A stretch of 64,000 bases of DNA, taken from positions 124,001-188,000 of the forward strand of contig UBTF01000009.1 in the NCBI GenBank assembly GCA_900468285.1. Direction: 5' to 3'. Shown here one piece after another: positions 21,247 to 29,919 of the stretch. The DNA comes from Hyphomicrobiales bacterium (lineage in GTDB: Bacteria; Pseudomonadota; Alphaproteobacteria; Rhizobiales; Rhizobiaceae). The notes under the pieces are model-generated. The model was not told the DNA's origin. It saw only the letters and a list, made by a program, of their open reading frames with translations, and did no database searches. How positions within the stretch are numbered: position 1 is the stretch's first letter; each line of letters starts with the position of its first letter. A program made the translations under genes and the position numbers.

Positions 21247-22089
21247 ATGAAGTTGATGCGTGTTGGCCAGCCGGGCCAGGAAAAGCCCGCCATTCTGGAC
21301 GCAGATGGACATATCCGCGATCTTTCGGCTCATGTGAAAGACATTGGTGGCGAAGCCATTTCTCCAGAGGGGCTGGAAAAGATCGCACGGATCGACTTGG
21401 CGTCGCTTCCAATTCTTTCTGACGACCGCATAGGCGCCTGCGTTGCAGGTACGGGAAAGTTTATCTGCATCGGCCTGAATTATTCCGACCATGCGGCAGA
21501 GACAGGCGCGAAGGTACCACCAGAACCCGTTATCTTCATGAAGGCAACCTCTGCAATCGTCGGCCCTAATGATGACGTCATCATTCCCCGCGGCTCCGAA
21601 AAGACCGATTGGGAAGTCGAGCTTGGCGTTGTCATCGGCAAGACTGCCAAATATGTGTCAGAAGCCGATGCTCTCGACTATGTTGCCGGCTATTGCGTCT
21701 CCCACGATGTTTCCGAACGCGCCTTCCAGTCCGAACGTCAGGGACAGTGGACCAAAGGGAAATCCTGCGACACCTTCGGCCCGATCGGCCCTTGGCTCGT
21801 CACGAAGGATGAAGTCGCCGATCCTCAAAATCTAGGCATGTGGCTCAAGGTCAATGGCGAGACGATGCAGAACGGTTCGAGCCAGACGATGGTCTATGGC
21901 GTCGCAAATGTTGTGTCCTATCTCAGCCAGTTCATGTCGCTGCATCCCGGTGACGTCATTTCCACCGGCACCCCTCCCGGCGTCGGCCTCGGCATGAAGC
22001 CGCCGCGCTTCCTGAAGGCAGGCGATGTCGTGGAACTTGGTATCGAAGGTCTCGGCACCCAAAAGCAGACCTTTGTCGCCGACAACTAG
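21247..22089 (+). CDS. Fumarylacetoacetate hydrolase-family protein
   Basis: The FAH superfamily cleaves or decarboxylates beta-diketo acids using a divalent metal. The 280-aa protein has an N-terminal domain with KLMRVGQPGQEKPAI and the catalytic FAH domain from about residue 73 (FICIGLNYSDHAAETGAKVP). Metal ligands lie in WEVELGVVIGK and the region of SHDVSERAFQ, and STGTPPGVGLGMKPP follows. It resembles the group annotated ureidoglycolate lyase or 2,4-diketo-3-deoxy-L-fuconate hydrolase. The neighbours do not decide between these. A strong hairpin follows it. Confidence 0.85.
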   Translation: MKLMRVGQPGQEKPAILDADGHIRDLSAHVKDIGGEAISPEGLEKIARIDLASLPILSDDRIGACVAGTGKFICIGLNYSDHAAETGAKVPPEPVIFMKATSAIVGPNDDVIIPRGSEKTDWEVELGVVIGKTAKYVSEADALDYVAGYCVSHDVSERAFQSERQGQWTKGKSCDTFGPIGPWLVTKDEVADPQNLGMWLKVNGETMQNGSSQTMVYGVANVVSYLSQFMSLHPGDVISTGTPPGVGLGMKPPRFLKAGDVVELGIEGLGTQKQTFVADN

Positions 22090-22122
22090 GTATAACACCT
22101 CATCTTTGATGAGTTTGATATG

Positions 22123-22155
22123 ACAAGCGCCTGCGGAAAAACCGCTGGCGCTTGT
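22123..22155 (+). terminator. Terminator after the FAH gene
   Basis: ACAAGCGCC-t-GCGG pairs with CCGC-t-GGCGCTTGT around an AAAAA loop, followed by tgcatttt. The stem has 13 pairs with one T-T mismatch. Confidence 0.75.
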
Positions 22156-22228
22156 TGCATTTTGTGCAGCTGCGAAAAGGTGCTATCCTGTCAAAAAGAC
22201 TGCGATCAACGACGGGAGGCGTTCATTC

Positions 22229-23464
22229 GTGTTTTATCACCTCTATGAAATGAACCACGCGGCCATGGCACCGCTGAGAGCCAGCGCTGAACTCATGCGT
22301 CACGCCTGCAACAATTCAATGAACCCTTTGTCCAACACTGCTTTCGGGCGCAGCCTGGACGCCGGTTTTGAGGTTTTCGAGCGGCTGACGCGACGCTACG
22401 GAAAGCCGGCCTTCGGGCTGTCCTCCACCACCGTAGACGAGCGTTCAGTTGCCGTTGAAGAAGAAATCACCTTCTCCAAACCCTTCTGTAACCTCGTTCA
22501 CTTCAAGCGGGATTTGCCTGCGGGCAGAAAAGCAGATCCCAAGATCCTGCTGGTTGCTCCCATGTCGGGGCATTATGCGACGCTGCTGCGCGGAACGGTC
22601 GAAGCGCTTCTGCCTTCGGGCGATATCTACATCACCGATTGGACGGATGCGCGGGTTGTGCCCGTGACTGAGGGTGGTTTCGATCTCGATGACTATATCA
22701 CCTACATCATCGACATCCTGCACCACATGGGTGAGGGCGTGCATGTGGTCGCTGTCTGCCAGCCATCGGTCCCCGTTCTGGCGGCAGTTTCGTTGATGGA
22801 AGCAAATGGCGATACATTTGCGCCGGCCTCCATGACACTCATGGGTGGCCCCATCGATACGCGTATCAATCCCACTGCGGTGAACGAACTGGCCAAGGGG
22901 AAATCAATCGACTGGTTTCGAGACAATGTCGTCATGCAGGTGCCGTGGCCACAACCGGGATTTGGTCGCAACGTCTATCCCGGCTTCCTGCAATTATCGG
23001 GCTTCATGTCCATGAATCTCGACCGGCACATGACAGCGCATAAGGACTTCTATCTCAATCTCGTCAAGAATGATGGGGACTCGGCAGAGAAGCATCGCGA
23101 GTTCTATGACGAATATCTCGCCGTCATGGATCTTACGGCGGAGTTTTATCTGCAGACCGTGGAAAGGGTATTTATCGAACATGCCTTGCCCAAGGGCACG
23201 ATGATTCACCAGGGAGTACCGGTCGATCCCGCGTCCATCACGCGTGTGGCGTTGTTGACGGTGGAAGGAGAAAACGACGATATCTCCGGTCTGGGTCAGA
23301 CGAAGGCCGCCCATGACCTCTGTAGGAATATTCCGGCTGACAAGCGGGATCATTACATGCAGCCGGACGTGGGACACTATGGCGTTTTCAACGGCTCCCG
23401 TTTCCGGCGAGACATTGTCCCCAGAATGCTCGCCTTCATGAACAAACATGGCCGCGCGCGTTGA
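22229..23464 (+). CDS. phaZ: PhaZ, intracellular polyhydroxybutyrate depolymerase
   Basis: PhaZ mobilises stored poly-3-hydroxybutyrate. The 411-aa protein has an alpha/beta-hydrolase fold in which the nucleophile is a cysteine: Cys177 in HVVAVCQPSVPVLAAVS, as in Cupriavidus PhaZ1. The ILLVAPMSGHYATLLRGTV segment forms the oxyanion region, and a C-terminal MQPDVGHYGVFNGSRF carries the likely histidine. It starts at a GTG preceded by GGGAGG. No signal peptide is seen, which fits the intracellular class. Confidence 0.93.
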   Translation: MFYHLYEMNHAAMAPLRASAELMRHACNNSMNPLSNTAFGRSLDAGFEVFERLTRRYGKPAFGLSSTTVDERSVAVEEEITFSKPFCNLVHFKRDLPAGRKADPKILLVAPMSGHYATLLRGTVEALLPSGDIYITDWTDARVVPVTEGGFDLDDYITYIIDILHHMGEGVHVVAVCQPSVPVLAAVSLMEANGDTFAPASMTLMGGPIDTRINPTAVNELAKGKSIDWFRDNVVMQVPWPQPGFGRNVYPGFLQLSGFMSMNLDRHMTAHKDFYLNLVKNDGDSAEKHREFYDEYLAVMDLTAEFYLQTVERVFIEHALPKGTMIHQGVPVDPASITRVALLTVEGENDDISGLGQTKAAHDLCRNIPADKRDHYMQPDVGHYGVFNGSRFRRDIVPRMLAFMNKHGRAR

Positions 23465-23509
23465 TGGCGAGCCAATAGCTTTTTCAGCGCCGAATCGTTA
23501 TGAAAGGGC

Positions 23510-24280
23510 ATGTTCTCCCTGCTTCGAAAATCCTTGAGACCGTCTTCATCCGGCAAAGCACCGCCCGCTCAACGCTTGGTGGACGTCGGAAATAGAAGCG
23601 TACCCATCACTATCAAGGAAAATCAGCGCGCCACACGCATAACGCTTCGCATCGAACCGGGCGGCAAGGCGCTGAAAATGACAATTCCATATGGTTTGCA
23701 TCACCGCGAGGTCGATGACTTCCTGGAGCGCCATAATGGCTGGCTAAAGGCCAAGCTCTCGAAGTTTTCGCAGGAAGAGGGCAGTATCAGGGATGGCGGA
23801 ATGATCGCCATTCGCGGCGTTGCTCACCGGATCGAACATACCGGCACATTGCGCGGTGTTACGCAGCTGGCGAGAAATGCAGAGGGGGAGGCAGTCCTCA
23901 GGGTCAGTGGCGCGCCGGAACACATGGGTCGCCGCATCGCTACCTTTCTCAAGAAAGAAGCCCGCGCCGACCTGGAAAGATTGGTTGCCCTCCATGCCGG
24001 AGCCATTGGTAAGCCTGTACGCTCCATTTCCATGAAGGATACCCGCAGCCGCTGGGGATCCTGCTCCCATGACGGCAATCTGAGTTTTTCCTGGAGGATC
24101 GTCATGGCGCCGGAAGGTGTCATCGACTATCTGGCGGCGCATGAGGTTGCGCATCTGAAAGAAATGAACCACGGTCCCAATTTCTGGGCACTCTGCAACA
24201 GGCTGTGTCCGGACATGGAAGCGTCGAAAGCCTGGTTGAAACGGCACGGGTCGCAGCTCCACGCCATCGATTTCGGTTAA
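23510..24280 (+). CDS. YgjP/M48-type metal-dependent hydrolase (SprT-like)
   Basis: This is a 256-aa DUF45 protein with a zinc-binding HEVAH motif (His211, Glu212, His215) and a third ligand at His221 in LKEMNHGPNFW. The RWGSCS motif before it (residues 181-186) is diagnostic of the YgjP family. An E. coli relative has been described as a UTP pyrophosphatase and others are suspected peptidases, so function is open. A gaaaggg Shine-Dalgarno sequence supports the ATG at 23510. Confidence 0.88.
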   Translation: MFSLLRKSLRPSSSGKAPPAQRLVDVGNRSVPITIKENQRATRITLRIEPGGKALKMTIPYGLHHREVDDFLERHNGWLKAKLSKFSQEEGSIRDGGMIAIRGVAHRIEHTGTLRGVTQLARNAEGEAVLRVSGAPEHMGRRIATFLKKEARADLERLVALHAGAIGKPVRSISMKDTRSRWGSCSHDGNLSFSWRIVMAPEGVIDYLAAHEVAHLKEMNHGPNFWALCNRLCPDMEASKAWLKRHGSQLHAIDFG

Positions 24281-24299
24281 GTTGCTGCAGAAACGGTTT

Positions 24300-24315
24300 G
24301 GATTCACGTGAAACA
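24300..24315. promoter_or_regulatory. parS-like site 5, upstream of trpF
   Basis: GGATTCACGTGAAACA has two mismatches in the 16-mer with the central CACGTG and the right arm intact. It is intergenic between the YgjP-like gene and trpF, about 14.5 kb right of the origin. Confidence 0.7.
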
Positions 24316-24384
24316 TCACCGCTCTTTGTTTCCCCGTATCGATAGGGCTCGACTCACGGGCTGTTTCGTGGCACCTCCAAAGCC

Positions 24385-25041
24385 ATGAAACCGGATATCA
24401 AGATTTGCGGATTGAAGTCGGCGGACGCGATCGAGCGCGCTGTAAGACGGGGCGCCAGCCACTTAGGCTTCATCTTTTTTGAGAAGAGCCCGCGCAATAT
24501 CGAGCCCGATGTTGCGGGCCAGTTGGCAGATGCCGTGCGCGGTAGCGTCAAGATCGTCGCCGTTACTGTCGATGCGGATAATGACGAGCTCGATGAGATC
24601 ATCGACCTGTTGAAACCGGACATGCTGCAATTGCATGGGAGCGAAAGCCCGGAGCGGGTGCTGAACGTCAAGGCCGTCTATGGACTGCCTGTCATAAAAG
24701 CCTTTTCCATCCGCGATGGCGATGATCTCGCCAAAATTGATCCCTATATAGGAATTGCCGACAAGTTTCTTTTCGATGCCAAGCCACCCGCAGGTTCGGA
24801 CCTGCCAGGCGGCAACGGCGTGTCGTTCGACTGGACCTTGTTGCGCTCTCTTGACGAAGGCGTCGATTACATGCTTTCCGGGGGATTGAACAAAAATAAC
24901 GTCGCTGAAGCCCTGGAAGTGACCGGGGCTCTGGGAATAGATGCATCTTCCGGTGTCGAAAGCGCGCCGGGTGTCAAGGATCTTGCCATGATCGACGCAT
25001 TTTTCGATGCGATCAGATCGGCCAGGCCGCAGGGAGTTTGA
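24385..25041 (+). CDS. trpF: TrpF, phosphoribosylanthranilate isomerase
   Basis: TrpF converts N-(5-phosphoribosyl)anthranilate to CdRP in tryptophan synthesis. The 218-aa TIM barrel has [12 protein letters not shown] (catalytic Cys), [13 protein letters not shown] and [10 protein letters not shown]. The catalytic Asp is in the FLFDAKPP region, and [14 protein letters not shown] binds the phosphate. It overlaps the first possible codon of trpB, so trpF-trpB-trpA form a unit. Confidence 0.95.
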   Translation: MKPDIKICGLKSADAIERAVRRGASHLGFIFFEKSPRNIEPDVAGQLADAVRGSVKIVAVTVDADNDELDEIIDLLKPDMLQLHGSESPERVLNVKAVYGLPVIKAFSIRDGDDLAKIDPYIGIADKFLFDAKPPAGSDLPGGNGVSFDWTLLRSLDEGVDYMLSGGLNKNNVAEALEVTGALGIDASSGVESAPGVKDLAMIDAFFDAIRSARPQGV

Positions 25042-25043
25042 GA

Positions 25044-26264
25044 GTGAACGAGACGCCGAAACCCAACTCTTTCCGCGCCGGTCCCGATGAGGACGGCAGA
25101 TTTGGTATCTATGGAGGCCGCTTTGTGGCCGAAACCCTGATGCCGCTCATTCTCGAGCTTCAGACTCAGTGGGACAAGGCCAAGACGGACCCTGAATTTC
25201 AGGCCGAGCTTTCCCATCTCAACACCCATTATACCGGCCGTCCCAGCCCGCTCTATTTTGCCGAACGACTGACGCAGGAGCTCGGCGGCGCAAAGATCTA
25301 CTTCAAGCGCGATGAGCTGAACCACACCGGTTCGCACAAGATTAACAATTGCCTAGGGCAGATCCTGCTTGCCAAGCGCATGGGCAAGACTCGCATCATC
25401 GCGGAAACCGGCGCTGGACAGCACGGCGTTGCCTCGGCCACCGTGGCCGCCCGTTTTGGCATACCCTGCGTCGTTTATATGGGCGCGACCGATGTGGAGC
25501 GTCAGGCACCAAACGTGTTCCGCATGAAGCTTCTCGGCGCAGAGGTCGTGCCTGTTACCGCTGGCCATGGCACGCTGAAGGATGCCATGAACGAAGCCCT
25601 GCGGGATTGGGTGACCAATGTCGATGACACCTACTATATGATCGGCACGGCAGCCGGGCCGCATCCATATCCGGAGATGGTCCGAGAGTTCCAGTCCGTC
25701 ATTGGACACGAAGTTCGCGAGCAGATGATGAAAGCGGAAGGCCGCCTTCCTGACCTGCTGGTCGCAGCAGTCGGCGGTGGTTCAAACGCAATCGGGCTGT
25801 TTCATCCGTTCCTCGATGACGAAAGTGTCAGGATTGTCGGCGTAGAGGCGGGCGGCAAGGGTCTGGAAGGGGAAGAGCACTGTGCGTCCCTGACAGCGGG
25901 CTCGCCAGGCGTGCTTCACGGCAACCGGACCTATCTGTTGCAGGACGGTGACGGACAGATCAAGGAAGGCCACTCGATCTCGGCTGGCCTCGACTATCCC
26001 GGTATCGGTCCTGAGCATTCGTGGCTGAAGGATACCGGTCGCGTCGAATATGTGCCCATCATGGACACCGAGGCACTGGATGCTTTCCAGCTTCTGACCC
26101 GCACAGAAGGGATCATTCCGGCGCTTGAGCCTAGCCATGCGCTGGCGGAAGTCGTCAAGCGCGCGCCCAAGATGGACAAGAATGAGATTATCGTCATGAA
26201 CCTGTGCGGACGTGGCGACAAGGACATCTTCACCGTGGCGAAACTTCTGGAAATGGGTGCCTGA
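25044..26264 (+). CDS. trpB: TrpB, tryptophan synthase beta chain
   Basis: TrpB is the PLP enzyme that joins indole and serine. The PLP lysine lies in the signature [16 protein letters not shown], with [12 protein letters not shown] and the phosphate-binding [14 protein letters not shown] chose the GTG at 25044 (406 aa) because AGGGAG lies 7 bases upstream; the TTG at 25038 would be only one base from that Shine-Dalgarno sequence. Two bases separate it from trpA. Confidence 0.96.
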   Translation: MNETPKPNSFRAGPDEDGRFGIYGGRFVAETLMPLILELQTQWDKAKTDPEFQAELSHLNTHYTGRPSPLYFAERLTQELGGAKIYFKRDELNHTGSHKINNCLGQILLAKRMGKTRIIAETGAGQHGVASATVAARFGIPCVVYMGATDVERQAPNVFRMKLLGAEVVPVTAGHGTLKDAMNEALRDWVTNVDDTYYMIGTAAGPHPYPEMVREFQSVIGHEVREQMMKAEGRLPDLLVAAVGGGSNAIGLFHPFLDDESVRIVGVEAGGKGLEGEEHCASLTAGSPGVLHGNRTYLLQDGDGQIKEGHSISAGLDYPGIGPEHSWLKDTGRVEYVPIMDTEALDAFQLLTRTEGIIPALEPSHALAEVVKRAPKMDKNEIIVMNLCGRGDKDIFTVAKLLEMGA

Positions 26265-26266
26265 TC

Positions 26267-27106
26267 ATGACTGCACGTATGGACAAGCGCTTTGCTGATC
26301 TGCGCGCTGAAAACCGGCCGGCGCTCATTACTTACTTCATGGGTGGGGATCCGGATTTCGATACCTCGCTCGGCATCATGAAATCGCTGCCGGAAGCCGG
26401 TGCCGATGTCATCGAGCTTGGAATGCCGTTTTCTGACCCGATGGCAGACGGCCCTGCGATCCAGCTGGCTGCGCAGCGCGCTCTCAAGGGCGGGCAGACG
26501 CTGAGGACCACGCTGTCGCTCTCTCGCGAGTTCCGCAAGCAGGACGACACCACGCCGATCGTGCTGATGGGCTATTACAACCCGATCTATATTTATGGCG
26601 TTGAGAAGTTTCTGGACGATGCGCTGGAAGCAGGCATAGATGGCCTGATCGTTGTCGATCTTCCTCCGGAAATGGATGACGAGCTTTGCGTACCTGCGCT
26701 CGCCCGCGGTATCAATTTCATTCGTCTCGCGACCCCGACGACCGATGACAAGCGCCTTCCTGCGGTTCTCAAGAACACGTCGGGCTTCGTCTATTATGTT
26801 TCCATGAACGGGATCACGGGTTCTGCACTGCCGGACCCATCGACGATCTCAGGCGCTGTCGAGCGGATCAAATCGCACACGGCGCTGCCGGTATGCGTCG
26901 GATTTGGCGTCAAGACGGCAGACCATGCAAAGGCGATTGGCGCAGTTGCAGATGGCGTTGTCGTCGGTTCTGCCATCGTCAATCAGATTGCCGGAAGTTT
27001 GACCAAGGATGGCAAGGCCACCAATGACACCGTTCCCTCAGTGACGACACTGGTAAAGGGGCTTTCAACAGGCGTGCGTGTATCACGCCTTGCAGCTGCC
27101 GAGTAA
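26267..27106 (+). CDS. trpA: TrpA, tryptophan synthase alpha chain
   Basis: TrpA releases indole from indole-3-glycerol phosphate and channels it to TrpB. Glu and Asp catalytic residues lie in [19 protein letters not shown] and DGLIVVDLP, and the loop ends in [15 protein letters not shown] chose the ATG at 26267 (MTARMDKRF, 279 aa) because the longer open frame lies within trpB. No terminator is visible before accD, so the transcript may continue. Confidence 0.96.
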   Translation: MTARMDKRFADLRAENRPALITYFMGGDPDFDTSLGIMKSLPEAGADVIELGMPFSDPMADGPAIQLAAQRALKGGQTLRTTLSLSREFRKQDDTTPIVLMGYYNPIYIYGVEKFLDDALEAGIDGLIVVDLPPEMDDELCVPALARGINFIRLATPTTDDKRLPAVLKNTSGFVYYVSMNGITGSALPDPSTISGAVERIKSHTALPVCVGFGVKTADHAKAIGAVADGVVVGSAIVNQIAGSLTKDGKATNDTVPSVTTLVKGLSTGVRVSRLAAAE

Positions 27107-27143
27107 GTTTTCGGTTCAGCGCAGATAGGCAGGAGTATTAGAC

Positions 27144-28037
27144 TTGAACTGGATCACCAACTACGTACGCCCTCGGATCAACTCCATGCTGGGCCGTCGC
27201 GAAACGCCTGAAAACCTCTGGATCAAGTGCCCCGAAACTGGCGAGATGGTCTTTCACAAGGACCTGGAAGAAAACAAGTGGGTCATTCCGGCGTCTGGCT
27301 TCCACATGAAGATGCCAGCCAAGGCACGTCTTGAAGACCTTTTCGACGGTGGAGAATACGAAGCCCTTGCGCAGCCGAAGGTGGCGCAGGATCCGCTGAA
27401 GTTTCGCGATTCGAAAAAGTATTCCGACCGTCTGCGCGACAGCCGCACCAAAACGGAGCAGGAAGATACGATCCTTGCGGGCGTCGGCAAGCTAAAGGGC
27501 CTGAAGATCGTCGCGATCGTGCACGAATTCCAGTTCATGGGCGGCTCGCTCGGCATTGCGGCCGGTGAGGCAATCGTCAAGGCGTTTGAGCGCGCCATTT
27601 CCGAGCGCTGCCCGGTTGTGATGTTCCCGGCATCGGGCGGTGCCCGTATGCAGGAGGGTATTCTTTCCTTGATGCAGTTGCCGCGCACCACCGTTGCGGT
27701 CAACATGCTCAAGGAAGCGGGCCAGCCCTATATCGTCGTTCTCACCAACCCGACAACGGGCGGCGTTACCGCGTCCTATGCCATGCTGGGTGATGTGCAC
27801 ATTGCAGAACCCGGTGCCGAAATCTGCTTCGCCGGTAAGCGCGTTATCGAGCAGACAATCCGCGAAAAGCTGCCGGAAGGCTTTCAGACGTCTGAATACC
27901 TTTTGGATCACGGCATGGTCGACATGGTCGTGGACCGGCGCGAGATTCCCGATACGCTGGCAAGCCTTCTTAAAATCCTGACCAAGTCAAACGTTCAGGC
28001 AACGGCGGACGTGGTGCCTTTGGCAGCTTCTGCCTGA
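27144..28037 (+). CDS. accD: AccD, acetyl-CoA carboxylase beta subunit lacking the zinc ribbon
   Basis: AccD with AccA forms the carboxyltransferase that makes malonyl-CoA. The catalytic core is intact, with [19 protein letters not shown] and [14 protein letters not shown], in a 297-aa protein starting at a TTG with AGGAG upstream. The E. coli enzyme has four zinc cysteines near its N-terminus. Here the aligned positions are Trp26, Cys29, Ile48 and Ser51 in [10 protein letters not shown] and [10 protein letters not shown], so only one cysteine remains. The fold of the region appears kept but zinc binding is not expected. Confidence 0.95.
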   Translation: MNWITNYVRPRINSMLGRRETPENLWIKCPETGEMVFHKDLEENKWVIPASGFHMKMPAKARLEDLFDGGEYEALAQPKVAQDPLKFRDSKKYSDRLRDSRTKTEQEDTILAGVGKLKGLKIVAIVHEFQFMGGSLGIAAGEAIVKAFERAISERCPVVMFPASGGARMQEGILSLMQLPRTTVAVNMLKEAGQPYIVVLTNPTTGGVTASYAMLGDVHIAEPGAEICFAGKRVIEQTIREKLPEGFQTSEYLLDHGMVDMVVDRREIPDTLASLLKILTKSNVQATADVVPLAASA

Positions 28038-28065
28038 TAAGTCTGAACTGGCTCCGGAGGAGCAG

Positions 28066-29418
28066 ATGACGGATATGACGACGCCCGCCTATAGCGAGGC
28101 AGAACGGATCATAGAGCGGCTCCTGGGGCTCCATCCCAAGGGCTTCGATCTGTCTCTCGACAGGATCACCCGTCTGCTCGACAGGCTCGGCAACCCGCAC
28201 AAGCGGTTGCCGCCCGTCATCCATGTTGCCGGAACCAATGGCAAAGGATCGGTCACCGCGTTCTGCCGCGCTTTGCTGGAAGCTGCAGGGCTTGCCGTTC
28301 ACGTTCATACCTCGCCCCATCTCGTCAATTGGCATGAACGCTATCGCCTCGGTGTACGCGGTGAAAGAGGCCGCTGTGTCGAAGACGCGGTTCTGGCGGA
28401 TGCGCTGGAGCGCGTGGCAGCCGCCAATGACGGGGAAATGATAACCGTCTTCGAGATACTGACGGCTGTAACCTTTGTACTGTTTGCAGAACAACCGGCT
28501 GATGTTGCCATTATCGAGGTCGGCCTTGGTGGCCGTTTCGATGCCACCAACGTCATCGCCAATCCGGCGGTCTCGGTTGTCATGCCGATCTCGCTGGATC
28601 ACCAGGCCTATCTCGGCGATAGTGTCGAACTGATTGCTGCCGAGAAGGCGGGGATCATGAAAGCCGGATCGCCTGTTGTGATCGGTCACCAGGAATATGA
28701 TGCGGCATTGGAAGTTCTGGTAGCGACCGCCGAGCGGCTTAAATGCCCGACTGCGGTTTATGGACAGGACTTCTCGGCGCATGAAGAATTCGGACGGCTG
28801 GTCTATCAGGACGAATTCAGTCTCGTCGATGCGCCACTGCCCAGACTTCCCGGCCGTCATCAGCTGGCCAATGCGGCAGCGGCTATCCGAGCCGTCAAGG
28901 CAGCCGGATTTGAAGTGACCGATCGCATGATAGAAACGGCCATGGCGTCCGTTGAATGGCCAGGTCGGCTGCAGCGGATCACGTCAGGCCGGTTGGTCGA
29001 CATGGCACCGCTTGGCTCCGAAATCTGGATCGATGGCGGTCACAATCCCGGTGCCGGCGAGGTGATTGCTGAAGCAATGGCGGGATTCGAGGAAAAACAG
29101 GCGCGCCCGCTTTTTCTGATTGCCGGTATGATCAATACCAAGGATCAGGTCGGGTATTTCAAGGCTTTCGCCGATATCGCACTTTATGTGTTTACGGTTC
29201 CCATCAAAGGGACTGATGCGGCTATCGACCCGGTTGTACTTGCGCACGCCGTGTTTGATGCTGGACTGGTGGCAGCGCCAACATCCTCAATAGAGGAAGC
29301 GCTGGAGGAGCTGACGAAACGTCTTGCGCCGGGCAAGCAGCCACCGCGTATTCTGATCGGTGGCTCGCTCTATCTTGCAGGCAATGCCCTGGCATTGAAC
29401 GGCACAGCGCCGACCTGA
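28066..29418 (+). CDS. folC: FolC, folylpolyglutamate / dihydrofolate synthase
   Basis: FolC adds glutamate to dihydropteroate or to folates. The 450-aa Mur-ligase-type protein contains the P-loop HVAGTNGKGSVTAF, SPHLVNWHERYRLG and the EVGLGGRFDATN motif. ISLDHQAYLGDSVELIAAEKAGIMK follows, then WIDGGHNPGAGE in the C-terminal domain. It lies 28 bp after accD, and the gene pair accD-folC is common in proteobacteria. Confidence 0.95.
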   Translation: MTDMTTPAYSEAERIIERLLGLHPKGFDLSLDRITRLLDRLGNPHKRLPPVIHVAGTNGKGSVTAFCRALLEAAGLAVHVHTSPHLVNWHERYRLGVRGERGRCVEDAVLADALERVAAANDGEMITVFEILTAVTFVLFAEQPADVAIIEVGLGGRFDATNVIANPAVSVVMPISLDHQAYLGDSVELIAAEKAGIMKAGSPVVIGHQEYDAALEVLVATAERLKCPTAVYGQDFSAHEEFGRLVYQDEFSLVDAPLPRLPGRHQLANAAAAIRAVKAAGFEVTDRMIETAMASVEWPGRLQRITSGRLVDMAPLGSEIWIDGGHNPGAGEVIAEAMAGFEEKQARPLFLIAGMINTKDQVGYFKAFADIALYVFTVPIKGTDAAIDPVVLAHAVFDAGLVAAPTSSIEEALEELTKRLAPGKQPPRILIGGSLYLAGNALALNGTAPT

Positions 29419-29462
29419 CCGGCGAGGTAGCCTTTGAGGCGAAACGTGGCCCATAAAAGCAA

Positions 29463-29483
29463 AAGCCCGGCAATGCCGGGCTT
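29463..29483. terminator. Terminator between folC and trxA
   Basis: AAGCCCGGC / GCCGGGCTT with a 3-base loop lies between convergent genes. The minus-strand reading has the richer T-run, so it mainly ends the trxA transcript. Confidence 0.8.
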
Positions 29484-29507
29484 CATTGTTTTCATGCCTT
29501 CAAGACA

Positions 29508-29828
29508 TCAGGCAGCGCTGGAAATCCAGGCGGAGAGTGCTGTCTTCGGAGCAGCACCTACCTTGATGTCAGCAACTTCGCCGCCCTTGAACATTGCAAG
29601 GGTAGGGATGGAGCGTACGCCAAACTGTGCGGCCAGTTCCGGGTTTTCGTCGATGTTGAGCTTGACGACCTTGACCTTGCCAGCGAGCTCGGTGGAGATT
29701 TCTTCAAGGCTTGGCGCAATCATTTTGCAAGGACCGCACCATTCTGCCCAGAAATCAACGACGACGGGTTCTGCGGAATCAAGAACTTCAGACTGGAAAT
29801 TGGACGTGTCGACTTTCACGGTAGCCAT
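29508..29828 (-). CDS. trxA: TrxA, thioredoxin
   Basis: This is a cytosolic disulfide reductase of 106 aa. The redox centre [10 protein letters not shown] and the cis-proline segment [14 protein letters not shown] are present. I chose the ATG at 29828 ([11 protein letters not shown]), since the 45 additional open codons upstream do not match the family. It follows addA by 91 bp and may have its own promoter. Confidence 0.96.
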   Translation of the reverse strand: MATVKVDTSNFQSEVLDSAEPVVVDFWAEWCGPCKMIAPSLEEISTELAGKVKVVKLNIDENPELAAQFGVRSIPTLAMFKGGEVADIKVGAAPKTALSAWISSAA

Positions 29829-29919
29829 GGATGGCTCTCCTTTCAGTGTCATTGAGGTCGGATGACCTGTGTTGGCAAGAATGTGATGCGCTTCGTGGGC
29901 GATTTCAATGCCCGGTATC

